Part shown: in pieces, positions 11,384 through 21,604 of the stretch
How the letters are laid out: each line of letters begins with the position of its first letter
Position numbering within the stretch: position 1 is the stretch's first letter
NCBI GenBank assembly: GCA_948146395.1
Contig: OX411555.1
Location: 57,164,187 to 57,228,186, forward strand
Reading direction: 5' to 3'
Length of the DNA: 64,000 nucleotides
Source of the DNA: Fragum whitleyi
Lineage: Eukaryota > Mollusca > Bivalvia > Cardiida > Cardiidae
Program-made: the position numbers and the translations under genes
The notes under the pieces: generated by a model
Database searches by the model: none
What the model saw: the letters and a program-made list of their open reading frames with translations, nothing else
What the model was told of the DNA's origin: nothing

Positions 11384-12886
11384 ATGGCGGAGGCAGCCAT
11401 AATTATGGAACGCAAATCGGACAACGAGTCTGATATTTCCAAGACAGCTTCGAAGAAGAAAACGCCGGGAAAAAGCTCTACGAAGACTTCGAATTCGACC
11501 ACGAAAACTAAGAAAGACGACCGGGAGTCTTTGGAAATTATGGAAGACAGACTGAATAAGAAGTTCGAGGAACGTTTCTCGGGTTTGTCGGAGCAATTGG
11601 AGAAACTATCTTCTATTCTTACAAGTAAGGTAAGCGAGGAACCAGTTTCCCGGGTTGACAATTCTCGGAATTTGGCCGAGTCAGTACCCGTTTCTACATG
11701 TCAGGTCACAGACGAGGCATTTAGTGCTGCTCGCAGACCTTTGATATCCATGGAAAATAGTCTTAATAGAGACTATGGTTTGGACAGAAATTTCACAAAT
11801 AGGGATGATGCAGTCTCGATACAAGTGTCTGAAACAGAAAGACGAAATTGTGGGTTCTATGAGGATTCAGAGATCCATTCTTTGTCTTCTGGGCAAAATG
11901 ACAATGTGGGTGACACACGATTTAGTAAATACATGTCAGTTAGTGAGGACATCAGAAATAAATCTTTGTTAAACATGTTTGGAGAAGATGCCCAGACAAA
12001 ATCTCAAAAATCTAGTGTTGGCATTATTTTAGATGATGCACAGAGGAACATAATATCAGAGTCATTTCGATGTGAAAAACCAGACAAACTTTCTTGTTAT
12101 AAGGACAGTTACAGAAATGATTTTCCGGTACATGAATCATGTGAAAAATTGTTTCAAGTGCCAAAATTAGACGATACTGTTGAATCACTTTTGATTAAAC
12201 GATATGGCCATAGGGCAGCTTTTGGAAATGCTCCTACTTTATTTAGCAGACCATTGCGTTCTATTGAAAGACTGGGATTTCAAAGTCAGATGGCTGCAAG
12301 AATGGGAATGATTCTTTCTTGCTATTCTCAACAAGTACTTGGATCTTTGTTGGAATGTTTACAGCAAAAAGATTGCAATTTGGATTTGGCAATTCAAATG
12401 ACAAGAGATAGTTTTGCTATTTCAACAAAATTATTAGATCAAATGGCCAGAACTGGGGCCTTTTCACATTTGATCCGTAGAAAAGCAGCATTATACGATA
12501 CAGGTCTTAGTGAACTTAAGGATTATGCAGCGACTGTGAATACTTTACCTTTAACGGCAGAAGGAGTATTTGGCTCTGACTTTGATAACAAATTGAAGGA
12601 AAAGCAGGAGAGAAATAAACAGATTTCTGAGGTCATTCCTGATTCCATGTTCCTTAAACCAAAATCTCTTCCTTCTACAGGTGGCTTTAAGAGAAAATTT
12701 CCAGGTTCTTCTGAGAGCACGTCAAAGAAGGGAAGATACGAGGACAAGCCTCAGGGTCAGTCTCGACAGAATTCTGGTTATTCAGGCTTGAGTAACTACA
12801 GAATACCTAGAAATTCCTTTAGACAAGGACAAAGAAATAAGGTGAGTTCTTTTCGCAACAACAAATTTACACCAGATAAGAGTTGA
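11384..12886 (+). CDS. DIRS ORF1, gag-like protein (500 aa)
   Basis: First ORF of the element, expected to package the RNA intermediate. Residues 1-50 are very rich in K, S and T (SKKKTPGKSSTKTS). Residues about 49-80 are charged with heptad-like leucines (EIMEDRLNKKFEERFSGLSE) and could form a coiled coil. The middle, about 270-390, is the most protein-like part, with a helical stretch around AAFGNAPTLFSRPLRSIERL. The C-terminus from about 430 is basic and rich in G, Q, N and R, fitting RNA binding. No CCHC zinc knuckle is present, as is usual for DIRS gag proteins. The ATG at 11384 is the first in frame; another at 11405 is possible. ORF2 starts 10 nt after the stop. The frame is intact. 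Confidence 0.8.
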   Translation: MAEAAIIMERKSDNESDISKTASKKKTPGKSSTKTSNSTTKTKKDDRESLEIMEDRLNKKFEERFSGLSEQLEKLSSILTSKVSEEPVSRVDNSRNLAESVPVSTCQVTDEAFSAARRPLISMENSLNRDYGLDRNFTNRDDAVSIQVSETERRNCGFYEDSEIHSLSSGQNDNVGDTRFSKYMSVSEDIRNKSLLNMFGEDAQTKSQKSSVGIILDDAQRNIISESFRCEKPDKLSCYKDSYRNDFPVHESCEKLFQVPKLDDTVESLLIKRYGHRAAFGNAPTLFSRPLRSIERLGFQSQMAARMGMILSCYSQQVLGSLLECLQQKDCNLDLAIQMTRDSFAISTKLLDQMARTGAFSHLIRRKAALYDTGLSELKDYAATVNTLPLTAEGVFGSDFDNKLKEKQERNKQISEVIPDSMFLKPKSLPSTGGFKRKFPGSSESTSKKGRYEDKPQGQSRQNSGYSGLSNYRIPRNSFRQGQRNKVSSFRNNKFTPDKS

Positions 12887-12896
12887 CAACAAGGTC

Positions 12897-14943
12897 ATGA
12901 TGCTTTTACCAGAAGTCCCAGTAGGGGGCAGACTGAAACATTTTCTTTCAAATTGGGAGAAAATTACTCAGGACAAATGGGTTTTATCAACAATAAAAAA
13001 TGGTCTTCTGTTAGAATTTTTAACAATACCAAAGTTCAATGGAATAAAGAAAACAAAAGCTCCATCAGACCGATTAGCACTCATTGCGTCAGAGGTAGAA
13101 AAGCTTTTAGAAAAAGGTGCAATAGAAGAAGTTCCACGGCAAAAAGCAATGGAAGGTTTCTACAGCACATTTTTCTTGGTTCCAAAGAAAAACGGGGAAT
13201 TACGCCCAGTGATAAACTTGAAACCTTTGAACAATTACATGGTAAAGAAACATTTCAAGATGGACACTTTAGCAAAAGTCATAAATCTTCTGAAAAAGGG
13301 CGATTATGCGATATCTCTCGATCTGAAGGATGCTTATCTTCATATTCCGATGCACAAATCACACAGAAAGTATCTTCGGTTTTGTGTAAACAACAAGTGT
13401 TACCAATTCAAAGCAATGTGTTTTGGTCCAACTCAGGCTCCAAGGGTTTTCACAAAGATTGTCACAGTAGTGGCAGCTTTCTTGCGAATTCACAATGTTC
13501 GTCTCGCGTCCTACCTGGACGATTGGTGTGTAGCAAATTCGGAAATACAGGGAGCTCTGGCAGATCGGGAGATGACTCTAGACATATTACTGAAACTAGG
13601 ATTCATAATAAATGTGGAGAAATCATCTTTGACCCCAAGTCCAACTTCAACATATCTAGGCAGTCTGTTCAAACTTCATTTGGGACTTGCTTTCCCTACA
13701 TTGGAGAGAATAGAGAAGTTAGAAATGGCAATTCAGAACCTTATATCAGGGGAAAGTACCGCTTTTCAATTTCTCCATGTCCTGGGGCTCATGGCATCAT
13801 GCATAGAAATAGTTCCGTATGCTCGATTACACATGCGTCCTATTCAAATACATCTTCTTGCCTTTTGGAGACCAATGTCAAGGGACATGCTAGCAAAAGT
13901 TCCTATTTCAGATCATTTGATAGGTCATCTGAAATGGTGGTTAGTTCGAGCAAATACGCTAAAGGGCAGATCCCTTCAACCATGGTCTACGTCAGTGACA
14001 ATAACGACAGATTCCTCCAAGACAGGGTACGGGGGTCATTTGGAGGGTCAGAAAATTTTTCAAGGGACTTGGTCAAAAGAAGAGTCAAAAAGGCACATCA
14101 ATTTGTTAGAACTAGATGCAGTATTGAGAGCAGTAGTGCATTTCCTCCCTTTTCTGAGGAACAAAAATGTTTTAATCAGATCAGACAACACCACAGTGGT
14201 GCAATTCATAAACAAACAGGGGGGGGACCAAATCTGCCAGGTTGTGTTACCTAACATGGGACCTATGGCAATGTGTAATCAAGAACAATATGGGAATAAA
14301 GGCCGCATTCATTGCGGGGAAAAAGAACATACTTGCGGACCAATTGTCCAGGGTGAAAATTCGCCCGTCAGAATGGACCCTGAACGACAGAATAGTTCAG
14401 TCGCTGTTCAATCTCTTTGGCCAACCCATGATAGATCTCTTTGCATCGGCAGACAATTACAAAACACCAATTTTTTGCACTTGGTTACCACACAAGAATG
14501 CACTAGCAGTAGATGCTCTGTCAATCTCATGGGAGGGAATGATAGCCTATGCATTTCCTCCAATATGCCTTATTCCGAGGGTTCTGCAACACATGGCCCA
14601 ATTTCAATGCCAAATATTGTTGATAGCACCTCATTGGCCAAGACGCCATTGGTACACAACTCTTCTGCAAATGTTAATAGCAGTACCAATAATGTTACCA
14701 GTAATCCCAGAAATGTTGGTCCAACCAAAAACAAAGATATTTCACCCAGACCCAGGGGTATTCAAACTAACGGCTTGGCTGCTCTCAACAGAAATTTTGA
14801 AACAAGGGGTTTTTCTAAACGGGTTAGAAAACTGCTCACAGCCTCTTGGAGAAAGGGAACTCAGAAGGACTATATCAGTAAATTTGCAAAATTCAATAGC
14901 TGGTGTTGTGAAAGGCAAAAAGATCCCTATACAGTCTCTTTAA
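12897..14943 (+). pseudogene. DIRS ORF2: reverse transcriptase, RNase H and methyltransferase-like domain, broken by one extra G
   Basis: This ORF copies the element's RNA into DNA. Residues about 80-260 are the reverse transcriptase: motif A SLDLKDAYLHIP (Asp142) and motif C YLDDW (Asp208, Asp209), the W after YLDD being typical of DIRS. RNase H follows: TDSSKTGYGG (Asp372), LLELDAV (Glu405), RSDNTTV (Asp430), then FINKQGG. At that point a run of eight Gs (14219-14226) shifts the frame. The frame one base downstream reads on as TKSARLCYLTWDLWQ, then IAGKKNILADQLSR (end of RNase H). It then gives a segment with MIDLFAS, NALAVDALSISW and AYAFPP (about 14422-14562), the methyltransferase-like domain of DIRS elements, and stops at 14943. 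Seven Gs would keep one frame of about 681 residues. The extra G may be a real mutation, a sequencing error or, less likely, a recoding site. Confidence 0.9.
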
Positions 14944-15749
14944 TTGACTGTACGGACTTTTTAACCCATTTATTTCATGAGGGTTTGCAGTACAGGACAA
15001 TTTCAGGATATAGGTCAATGCTATCTGCTGTATTACCACCCATTGACAATTATCAAGTTGGTCAGCACCCATATATAATTAGGTTAATAAAAGGTGTCTT
15101 TAATTTAAGACCTCCCACAACAAAATTGTGTCCTGAATGGGACTTAGATAAGGTTTTAAATGTTTTACAGAAATACCCATTTGAACCATTACACAAAACA
15201 TGTTTGAAGTATGTAACATTTAAAACTGTTTTTCTTGTAGCCATCACAACGTTCCGAAGATGCTCGGACCTACAATCGTTAAAGATTGGTGAAGGCAATA
15301 TATCTGTACATAGTGGGGGTATACTTTTTCTTCGCCAAGGATTATCCAAGCAGGATAGGCAGTCACATTACGGAAGTAGAATTTGGGTTCCAGCATTTCC
15401 AGAGAATAAACGCCTGGATCCTAAGAGGGCTCTAGCTATATATTTGAAGAGAACTGAAATATTCCGTAGGAAAAAGAATTCAGATGAGTTGAAACTTTTC
15501 TTATCTTTTATCAATCCACATCAGCCGGTATCATCTCAAACCATAGGTAAATGGATTGTGAATACCATAAAATTTGCATATGACAATGAGATCAGAGTAA
15601 ATGCTCATTCCACAAGGGCTATTGGACCGTCATGGGCTCTTTTCAAGGGAGCCAGTATGTCTTCAATTATTGAAGCAGCAGATTGGAAAACAGAATCAAC
15701 ATTCACAAAGTTTTATTTCCGTAATGTTGAAAATAGTGTTTTAAAGTGA
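14529..15749 (+). CDS. DIRS ORF3, tyrosine recombinase (about 406 aa)
   Basis: Integrates the circular DNA form by site-specific recombination. The ATG at 14529 is the earliest likely start; ATGs at 14565 and 14607 are alternatives. The first ~80 codons overlap ORF2 in another frame and look low in structure (rich in S and N). The N-terminal DNA-binding part begins around KRVRKLLTASWRKGTQ (about 14820). Catalytic residues are all present: Arg in FRRCSDLQSL (codon near 15258), His and Arg in AHSTRA (about 15606-15617), Trp in AADW (15684-15686) and the Tyr nucleophile in STFTKFY (15714-15716). Because of the G8 frameshift, this frame is open all the way back to 12897, giving an apparent 950-codon RT-recombinase fusion that is not the native protein. 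The recombinase is intact. Confidence 0.9.
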   Translation: MGGNDSLCISSNMPYSEGSATHGPISMPNIVDSTSLAKTPLVHNSSANVNSSTNNVTSNPRNVGPTKNKDISPRPRGIQTNGLAALNRNFETRGFSKRVRKLLTASWRKGTQKDYISKFAKFNSWCCERQKDPYTVSLIDCTDFLTHLFHEGLQYRTISGYRSMLSAVLPPIDNYQVGQHPYIIRLIKGVFNLRPPTTKLCPEWDLDKVLNVLQKYPFEPLHKTCLKYVTFKTVFLVAITTFRRCSDLQSLKIGEGNISVHSGGILFLRQGLSKQDRQSHYGSRIWVPAFPENKRLDPKRALAIYLKRTEIFRRKKNSDELKLFLSFINPHQPVSSQTIGKWIVNTIKFAYDNEIRVNAHSTRAIGPSWALFKGASMSSIIEAADWKTESTFTKFYFRNVENSVLK

Positions 15750-15943
15750 TTTGAAGTACTGTATGTGATATTATGTATATAGTGGTATGAACCATTTTCA
15801 TGTTGTATATAGAGGGATAAACATGGTATGGAACTGTTTGTGTTTTAATGACAATGATGATGATTTGTATATGAAGAGGATATTCCACAGAGGATTCATA
15901 GAAAATGCACCCACCTTCCACTTGGAGGTAAGCTTTAAAATCT

Positions 15944-16049
15944 ATCCTAATGTATATTTCGTATGGTAAGTTAACAACGGAATGAAATGAAATTCAAAAA
16001 TTTGTTTTCAAATTCAAATTTTATGAATGGAGTTGTTAACTTACCATAC
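15944..16049. repeat. Internal complementary region of the DIRS element
   Basis: Positions 15944-15993 are the reverse complement of the left end 11144-11193, and 15990-16049 the reverse complement of the right end 16230-16289, both without mismatch by eye. The halves meet in a shared 4-nt AAAT. The region therefore reads as the complement of the joined ends of the circular form. In the DIRS-1 replication model this is the template that completes the ends before circle closure. Confidence 0.92.
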
Positions 16050-16103
16050 AATTCCCTCCCTCCTCCCCGGCATTTTCAGAAGGGACTGCAATGTCGCCTT
16101 TGT

Positions 16104-16247
16104 ATTTAACTGCCGGATAGAGCGTCTAGATACATGGAGTAGTTTGGATGATCATGATCATCTAGACGCTCATTGTTTTGTTTACGTGTTTCTGCGTTGT
16201 CAAGGGAAGTCAATCCTAATGTATATTTCGTATGGTAAGTTAACAAC
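16104..16247 (-). repeat. Right inverted terminal repeat of the DIRS element
   Basis: Inverted copy of 11159-11302 over 144 nt. The right end continues a further 42 nt (16248-16289, AT-rich) that is not in the left end and is mirrored in the internal complementary region. Confidence 0.95.
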
Positions 16248-16289
16248 TCCATTCATAAAATTTGAATTTGAAAACAAATTTTTGAATTT

Positions 16290-16743
16290 TATTGTATTCC
16301 TGTCGGTGAAATTTTAGGATTTCCCAGTGTAATGAATTTTGATATCGTCACTTACACTTTTCAGTTTCACTGGAGGAACTACTTTTTTCAAGCAGCTTGG
16401 CCCATGCTCAGACAGACTGATGAGGTAATAGATCTACATTCAAGACCAATCACAGGTTCAGAATTACTGCATATAGGGTTCAAACTTACAAATATTGAGT
16501 TGGTTTTCTAATAATGATGCAATTTTTATTAAATATTAATGCTAAAAAGGAAATATTAGGCTACATATGGGAACGTTGATTGACACCGCCCCCCCCCCAT
16601 TCCCTTGTGGATCTGCCTCTGAAGCTTCTCAATAAAAGTTTATCTAAAGAATTTGTAAAACATGATGAACTATGGAAACAGAATCTAAATGTAACAATCA
16701 TGAACAGTAATTAGAACGAAGAAACTGAAATGGTACTAAAACA
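16290..16743. other. No gene seen
   Basis: Right flank of the DIRS element. A C-run (ccgcccccccccc) lies near 16588-16599. Nothing else was recognised. Confidence 0.4.
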
Positions 16744-16977
16744 TTACTGGTTAGAGATCAATTCTCGTCGAGTACCAGTTCTCACCAACCACCCTGGCTC
16801 ACGGTAAAGACGGTAAAGAAACCCTTCAGATTTGAAAATTATGTTGACAATAACTTATTTTATTCAGAACATAATTTGTTGTAAATGAATATTGCGTCTA
16901 CACTTTGAAAATGGTATTTATGTTGGCGAGAACTGGTACTTGGCGAGATTTGGTCTCCAACCAGTTACTATCCTAAT
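16744..16977. mobile_element. MITE with 40-bp inverted repeats (ACTGGTTAGAGA type)
   Basis: The left arm at about 16745-16790 (actggttagagatcaattct, then cgagtaccagttctcaccaa) pairs with the right arm at about 16924-16973 (ttggcgagaactggtacttg, then gagatttggtctccaaccag). The interior is AT-rich and non-coding. Single copy in the window. Confidence 0.65.
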
Positions 16978-17589
16978 CCATCCTAATCCAACTTTTTCTG
17001 TTCTCTGTGACATTTATGCGTTTCCGGAGGCTCGAAATCCGATGACATAGCAGTTATAGCAACAAACACCGAATCCTGCCCGAATGTAAGCTGATTTTGA
17101 ATTCTCATCTCAGGGGATTGACTGATCACACACTGCACAACTCTTCCAGTTTGCCCATCTCGTAACCCTGTCGCTTTCCAAAAATCCCGGTGTTCCAATG
17201 TTTACATCGTTGACAGAGTTGTCGTTCTTGCATCTATAGAATTAAAACCTTCAGTGGAATGGCCGAATCTAAGTTGGAAGAATTTGTGGCCCTTTGCCTG
17301 ATTAATTTGAACTTTTGCGGTATAATGCAGATTGTATATTTGTACATAGATGGCAAAAGAATATGTTTAAACTAAAACCTTCGCTTAAATTATTTTGGTC
17401 CCTCGTCTTAAAATTGTACAACGTTCAGAAATTGGGATTTTAAGCGTAATTCAAGATGGACGATAAGACATTGAAAACACAATTTTCTTGGTATCACTAC
17501 GCGAAATTCGCAAGCGTCGACGATATAATATTACAAAAAACATTTCACGAACAAAAATATATTTGTTTGGAATGTAATAAATAAATAAC
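16978..17589. other. No confirmed gene; one protein-like open frame on the minus strand
   Basis: A 71-codon frame (16983-17198, minus) has balanced composition (for example GLRDGQTGRVVQCVISQSPE) but starts at a TTG with a stop 3 nt upstream and has no good splice acceptor. No domain was recognised. A short inverted tandem of the motif atcctaatcca lies at 16971-16990. Confidence 0.3.
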
Positions 17590-17729
17590 CAACTGTTAAT
17601 GGCTGATATGAAAAATATTTCACTCGAATACGTTATTAGGCTGTTAAAAAACTCATCGTACGGACTCAATTTTTTAACGCCTAATAACGCATTCTCATGA
17701 ATATTTTTCATATCAGACATAACCAGTTG
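17590..17729. repeat. Foldback hairpin
   Basis: Arms tgatatgaaaaatatttcac...cgttattagg and cctaataacgcattct...aatatttttcatatca pair closely; outer arms caactg/cagttg extend the pairing. The loop is about 17630-17670. Same structural class as the foldbacks at 891, 21442 and 44007. Confidence 0.65.
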
Positions 17730-19213
17730 ACTATCTTCTATTCATAATTATACAGTCCGAAGAAAGAAGCAAATTTCATTACAAAGTATAGATATCAATT
17801 TGCGTAATAAGAAAGGACCTGCAAGTCTCGGGGTTAATGTTCTGAAGGATATCGGTCTTTAAAGAAAGAATCGTTCATACGCTCTGTTCATACGCTCGAT
17901 TTGAGCAAATACCAACTATTTTAGTTATTAATTTCGGGGAAATATGCATCAACCATATTTATGGGCATGTTACTTAGAAACTGGTCGAAATATAAATGAA
18001 GTTATTTGCAAATAAAGAAATGAAAAGTTATTTGCACATAAAGAAATGATATCGGGACTTTTATCATTCTAGATTTACAACATAAGGCGCTCTTTATTCT
18101 TCAAGCGTCTTTCATGCCATCTGTTGGCTTCACCTTCAAGGAAAGAAGAAAAAAGAATCTGGTTTGCTAGATTTTACTACCTGTTAATTATATTGTCGAT
18201 TTTCATTGGAACTGAAATACTTGGATACATGCGAAATATAGACTTTTGTAAGCAACGTTTAAAATCGTTTTGTCATTAATCAATGATTTTTGTCCGCTTG
18301 TCATCACCAGACCACAATGACATTGCATACTGAATACATTAGAGTTAGTCTTGTAGAAAATTGGTGTCGTTGAACTCGTACAAATTACCAAGAGTTACAC
18401 TTGGTCTTTGTCTTTGAAGATGTATTGTTAAGAAGTGAATTCCTGTTGATGTGTATATAAGACATTCACCTCGTAAATTTATTAAACATTGTAGTATGAA
18501 AACTATAATAGTTAGGGTTTATCTATTAATATTTCAATCACATTTATCACTTCTTTATTCAAATTCAACAGCCAATTTCTTTGGGGAAATGATCATTCAA
18601 AGGCTTTGGTCAAACAATGTCAGCTAGTTGAAGATTCTGGGTCCCGTTTTAGTAACATTCTTACTAAAAAATTAATCGTAAGTCAAAATCACAAATCTTT
18701 CTTTTGTTTTCATTCATTGTTCGATTCTGCATTGCAGTATCATTGGAATTGTCTTAAGAGGACGATTCCAATGAGATTACACATGGCAGAATTCCATATT
18801 TAGTTACTACCGTAGAATCAACTTTGATTTCTTATTAGCGCAAAAAATGTAAGATGTTTAGTCAAACAGGCCCCTTGTCTGCGATGTTTCGCGTTCACTT
18901 AGTGTCTTTCGGGTTTGACGTCTATTACCTTTTCAAGCCTATAGATTAACAAGTCTTACAACTATAATTTGTGGTTCCTGGTAGCCCTCAAACTATCCAT
19001 TAGGTCAAGCTAGACCATTTGTACATCCATTTGACTCGTGGACTTTCTGAATAGAACTGGTAATTTGACAGATGAAACAAACCAACTTTTTTTTTTAAAT
19101 TACTGGATATTTCTATATATCTGACACGTTCTTTGAATGGACCGGTCTTTTTCTTCACATTCTGATAAGCAAGCAACCGGTAACGAACGATATAAAGAGC
19201 ACATCAATTCTGT
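17730..19213. other. AT-rich, no gene; short palindrome at about 18737-18775
   Basis: The palindrome tcattggaattgtct...gacgattccaatga shares its TTGGAAT...ATTC core with palindromes at 45085-45120 and 49717-49750. No other feature was recognised. Confidence 0.4.
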
Positions 19214-20075
19214 AGTTTATGAAGGCCACTGGGGCTATTGTCATGGCACTGTCTCCGTCGTGCGGCCGTCCGTAAGTGCGTCCATGCGTCCGGTCGTAAA
19301 CTTGTTCTTTAAAAATCATGTCCTCGGTAACTACTGGATGAATTTCAACCAAACTTCACAGAAAAGATCCTTGAGTGACCCTCTTTCAAAGTTGTTCAAG
19401 AAATTTTGATCCAATGAGAAACATGGATTAAATGGGCGTGGCAAATTTCCAAATATGGTAAAAGTGATTTTTCTCAGATTCTAATCGATGGATACCAATT
19501 AAATTTTACATGAATGATACTTGGGTGACCCTTTATTAGTCTACAAAACATCATTGTGATCAGATGAAAATATGTATTTTATCGGTGGAGGTCATTTTTC
19601 TATATGTTAAATTGTGGAAACTTTGAAAATCATTTTTTTAGAATGTAACTGATGGATATTAACCAAATTTCACTGGAATGATCTTTGAGTGACCCTATAT
19701 TAGTCTACCAATAATTATTGTGATCGGATGAAAAATATTTATTTAATGGTCGTAGGTCATTTCTCTATATGTTATATAGTGGAAACGTTGAAAATCATTT
19801 TCTCAGAATGTAACTGATGGATATCAACCAAATTTCACGAGTATGATCCTTTGGTGACCCATTATCATGCAGACAAAAATTATTGTGATTGGATGAAAAA
19901 TGCGTCTTTTATGGGTGGAGGTCATTTCTCTTTATGATAAATAGTCGAAACTTTCAAAATCATTTTCAAGCATCAGTAGAACCCAAAATATTTAAAAATG
20001 TAGCCAAAACTTTGATTTACTATTACAAGAACTTCGAGTCAGTGGAGCGACTCAAGCAATTCATGGCTTTCTCGT
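19214..20075 (+). mobile_element. Family 2 hairpin-capped tandem-core repeat, copy G (5' truncated)
   Basis: Lacks the first part of the 5' hairpin, starting at gaaggccactggggctattg. A short gtcc/gtgc tract is followed by diverged core units with tttctctatatgttata and gaaaatcattttctcagaat. Ends with gcgactcaagcaattcatgg and ctttctcg, one base off the usual CTAG. Confidence 0.7.
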
Positions 20076-21159
20076 TTAAATACCAAATAAAACAGAATCT
20101 TGTTGGAGAATTCCTTAGAGTTTATATAGAAGGAGTGATTATCCTATTTTGTTTATATCTTTTTTCGATGATTTTGATACGAAATTAAGTGCTGTTACCC
20201 AGGGATAATCCCAGTGAAAGAGCAACATAATACGATGTTGTTTAACATTAAACCTGTTTTTGTATCAGTCTAAAGTTCTGACAAATTCTTTCAATTTCAT
20301 GTGGTTTACTTTATTTCAAATATGCAACACTTCAATAGATCTCTAATGAATATTCAAGTTCAAGAATTTTGGAACTTTTTTTAAGAGACGCAGAGAGTAT
20401 GCATTGATTTAATTAAGTTGAGAAACTTAAAACCTTTTCACACTGAATAAATACACGAAGAGGATTCATATATGAGTCTGATAAGGTTTTTTGTTTCAAA
20501 CCTTCATGAAATCAACAACACTCTCTTCATATCTTACAATTTAATATACAGAAACAAAAATGTTAAGATTTGTAAATCATGAAGCAGATTTTTAGGGGAC
20601 TACTTCCTGTGGAAGCTTAAAAAATAAAAGTGTAATCAGAATTGTTTTCAAAGGGAAATAAAACAAAGTTTTCAGCCAATCAGAATGCACAAATATTGGT
20701 GTAATCATCAAGAATTATATTATATAAGAATGATGATGAAAGAATTCATTTATTCCCCATCGAATACTTTAACCATTTTGTATTCGTGTTTCTCGTAATC
20801 TTAATACATGTATAGGCCTTTCATGTAGGAAAATATCAAGAGAAAAACTATCGAATATCGGCAAATAAATGCAGCCACTTTGTTCTTTTTCAAAAATAAA
20901 ACAAAGTTAATAAGTGGATACCTTTCACGATCTGTCACCATATTAACAGACATGTTTCATTTCATTTTTATCATTGGTCTTATTCCAAAATGTTCAACAA
21001 AAAAGAACTGACGCAGTTATCAATTTATTTTTCAGCAAATTTTCTTGAAATTTTATGTGGAAAGGGGTTTTGGTTGATTCTTATTTTTTGAAAATTTTCA
21101 AACAATAAAAGGTTGATTAAAATAAATTTCCAAACTTTCTCTGAAATATATGTAAATCT
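20076..21159. other. AT-rich sequence, no gene seen
   Basis: No open frame, RNA gene or clear repeat was recognised. Confidence 0.4.
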
Positions 21160-21604
21160 AATTTGTGCAAAGCAAATAAACATGTTTCTTTAATGCTTTT
21201 TGGTGGTTTATCGAGAAATAACGGTAGATTATCACTTGATAAACTCACCGCAAAAGCAGTGAAATTATTAAAAAATTATACCCTGCTTTTGTGCATTTCA
21301 TCCTATCTGACGTCATCTATGCGGGGCGAAATAAGTGACGTCACAATGAACGTTGCATAGTAATCACGCGCAAAATGACGCGCTTTACGAAAATATGTCC
21401 TAGAATTGTCACATTTTGTCGCATGTTTGCATTAAAGAAATAGAATAATCGTTTGTTTTTCGTGTAAGATCGATTAATATTTCATTTCGTGAACAACAAA
21501 AGCAATATTTTCACTCGTGGCTCTGCCACTCGTGAAAATAAAGCTTTTGTTGTTCACTCAATGAAATATAAATCGATCTTTCACTGAAACAAACGATTAT
21601 CCTC
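21160..21604. mobile_element. Foldback element with TGACGTCA motifs and a 160-nt terminal hairpin
   Basis: Positions 21442-21604 form a long hairpin: the left arm (ataatcgtttgtttttcgtg, taagatcgatt, gaacaacaaaagc) pairs with the right arm, around the loop centre tggctctgcca (21526-21536). Upstream, gacgtcatc (21309) and gtgacgtcac (21333) flank gcggggcgaa. The part from caaaatgacgcgcttt (21370) recurs at 23735, followed there by a degraded hairpin, so this is a dispersed element and not a unique hairpin. No coding capacity. Confidence 0.6.

Larger units (their letters stand above)
11144..16289 (+). mobile_element. DIRS-type tyrosine recombinase retrotransposon, structurally complete
   Basis: DIRS elements copy through reverse transcription into a circle and integrate with a tyrosine recombinase rather than an integrase, leaving no target duplication. 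All the parts are visible: inverted terminal repeats (11159-11302 and 16104-16247, matching over 144 nt), a gag-like ORF, an RT/RNase H/methyltransferase-like ORF, an overlapping tyrosine recombinase ORF, and an internal complementary region at 15944-16049. That region pairs with the left end 11144-11193 and with the right end 16230-16289, which fixes the outer borders. Both borders share the tetranucleotide ATTT, and the two halves of the internal region overlap by its complement (15990-15993). No flanking duplication is seen. The one clear lesion is a G8 homopolymer that breaks the RT ORF. Confidence 0.95.

Noticed and set aside
12953..14254. 433-codon open frame overlapping the DIRS RT
   Set aside because: Rich in S, R and K with no domain. 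It is the shadow of the RT/RNase H frame, whose catalytic motifs are clear.
12897..15749. A natural 950-residue RT-recombinase fusion protein
   Set aside because: The missing RNase H end and methyltransferase-like domain lie in the neighbouring frame right after a G8 run; a single extra G explains the fusion.
16983..17198. Host exon of 71 codons on the minus strand
   Set aside because: Composition looks protein-like, but a stop lies just upstream, no splice acceptor is present and no domain is recognised.
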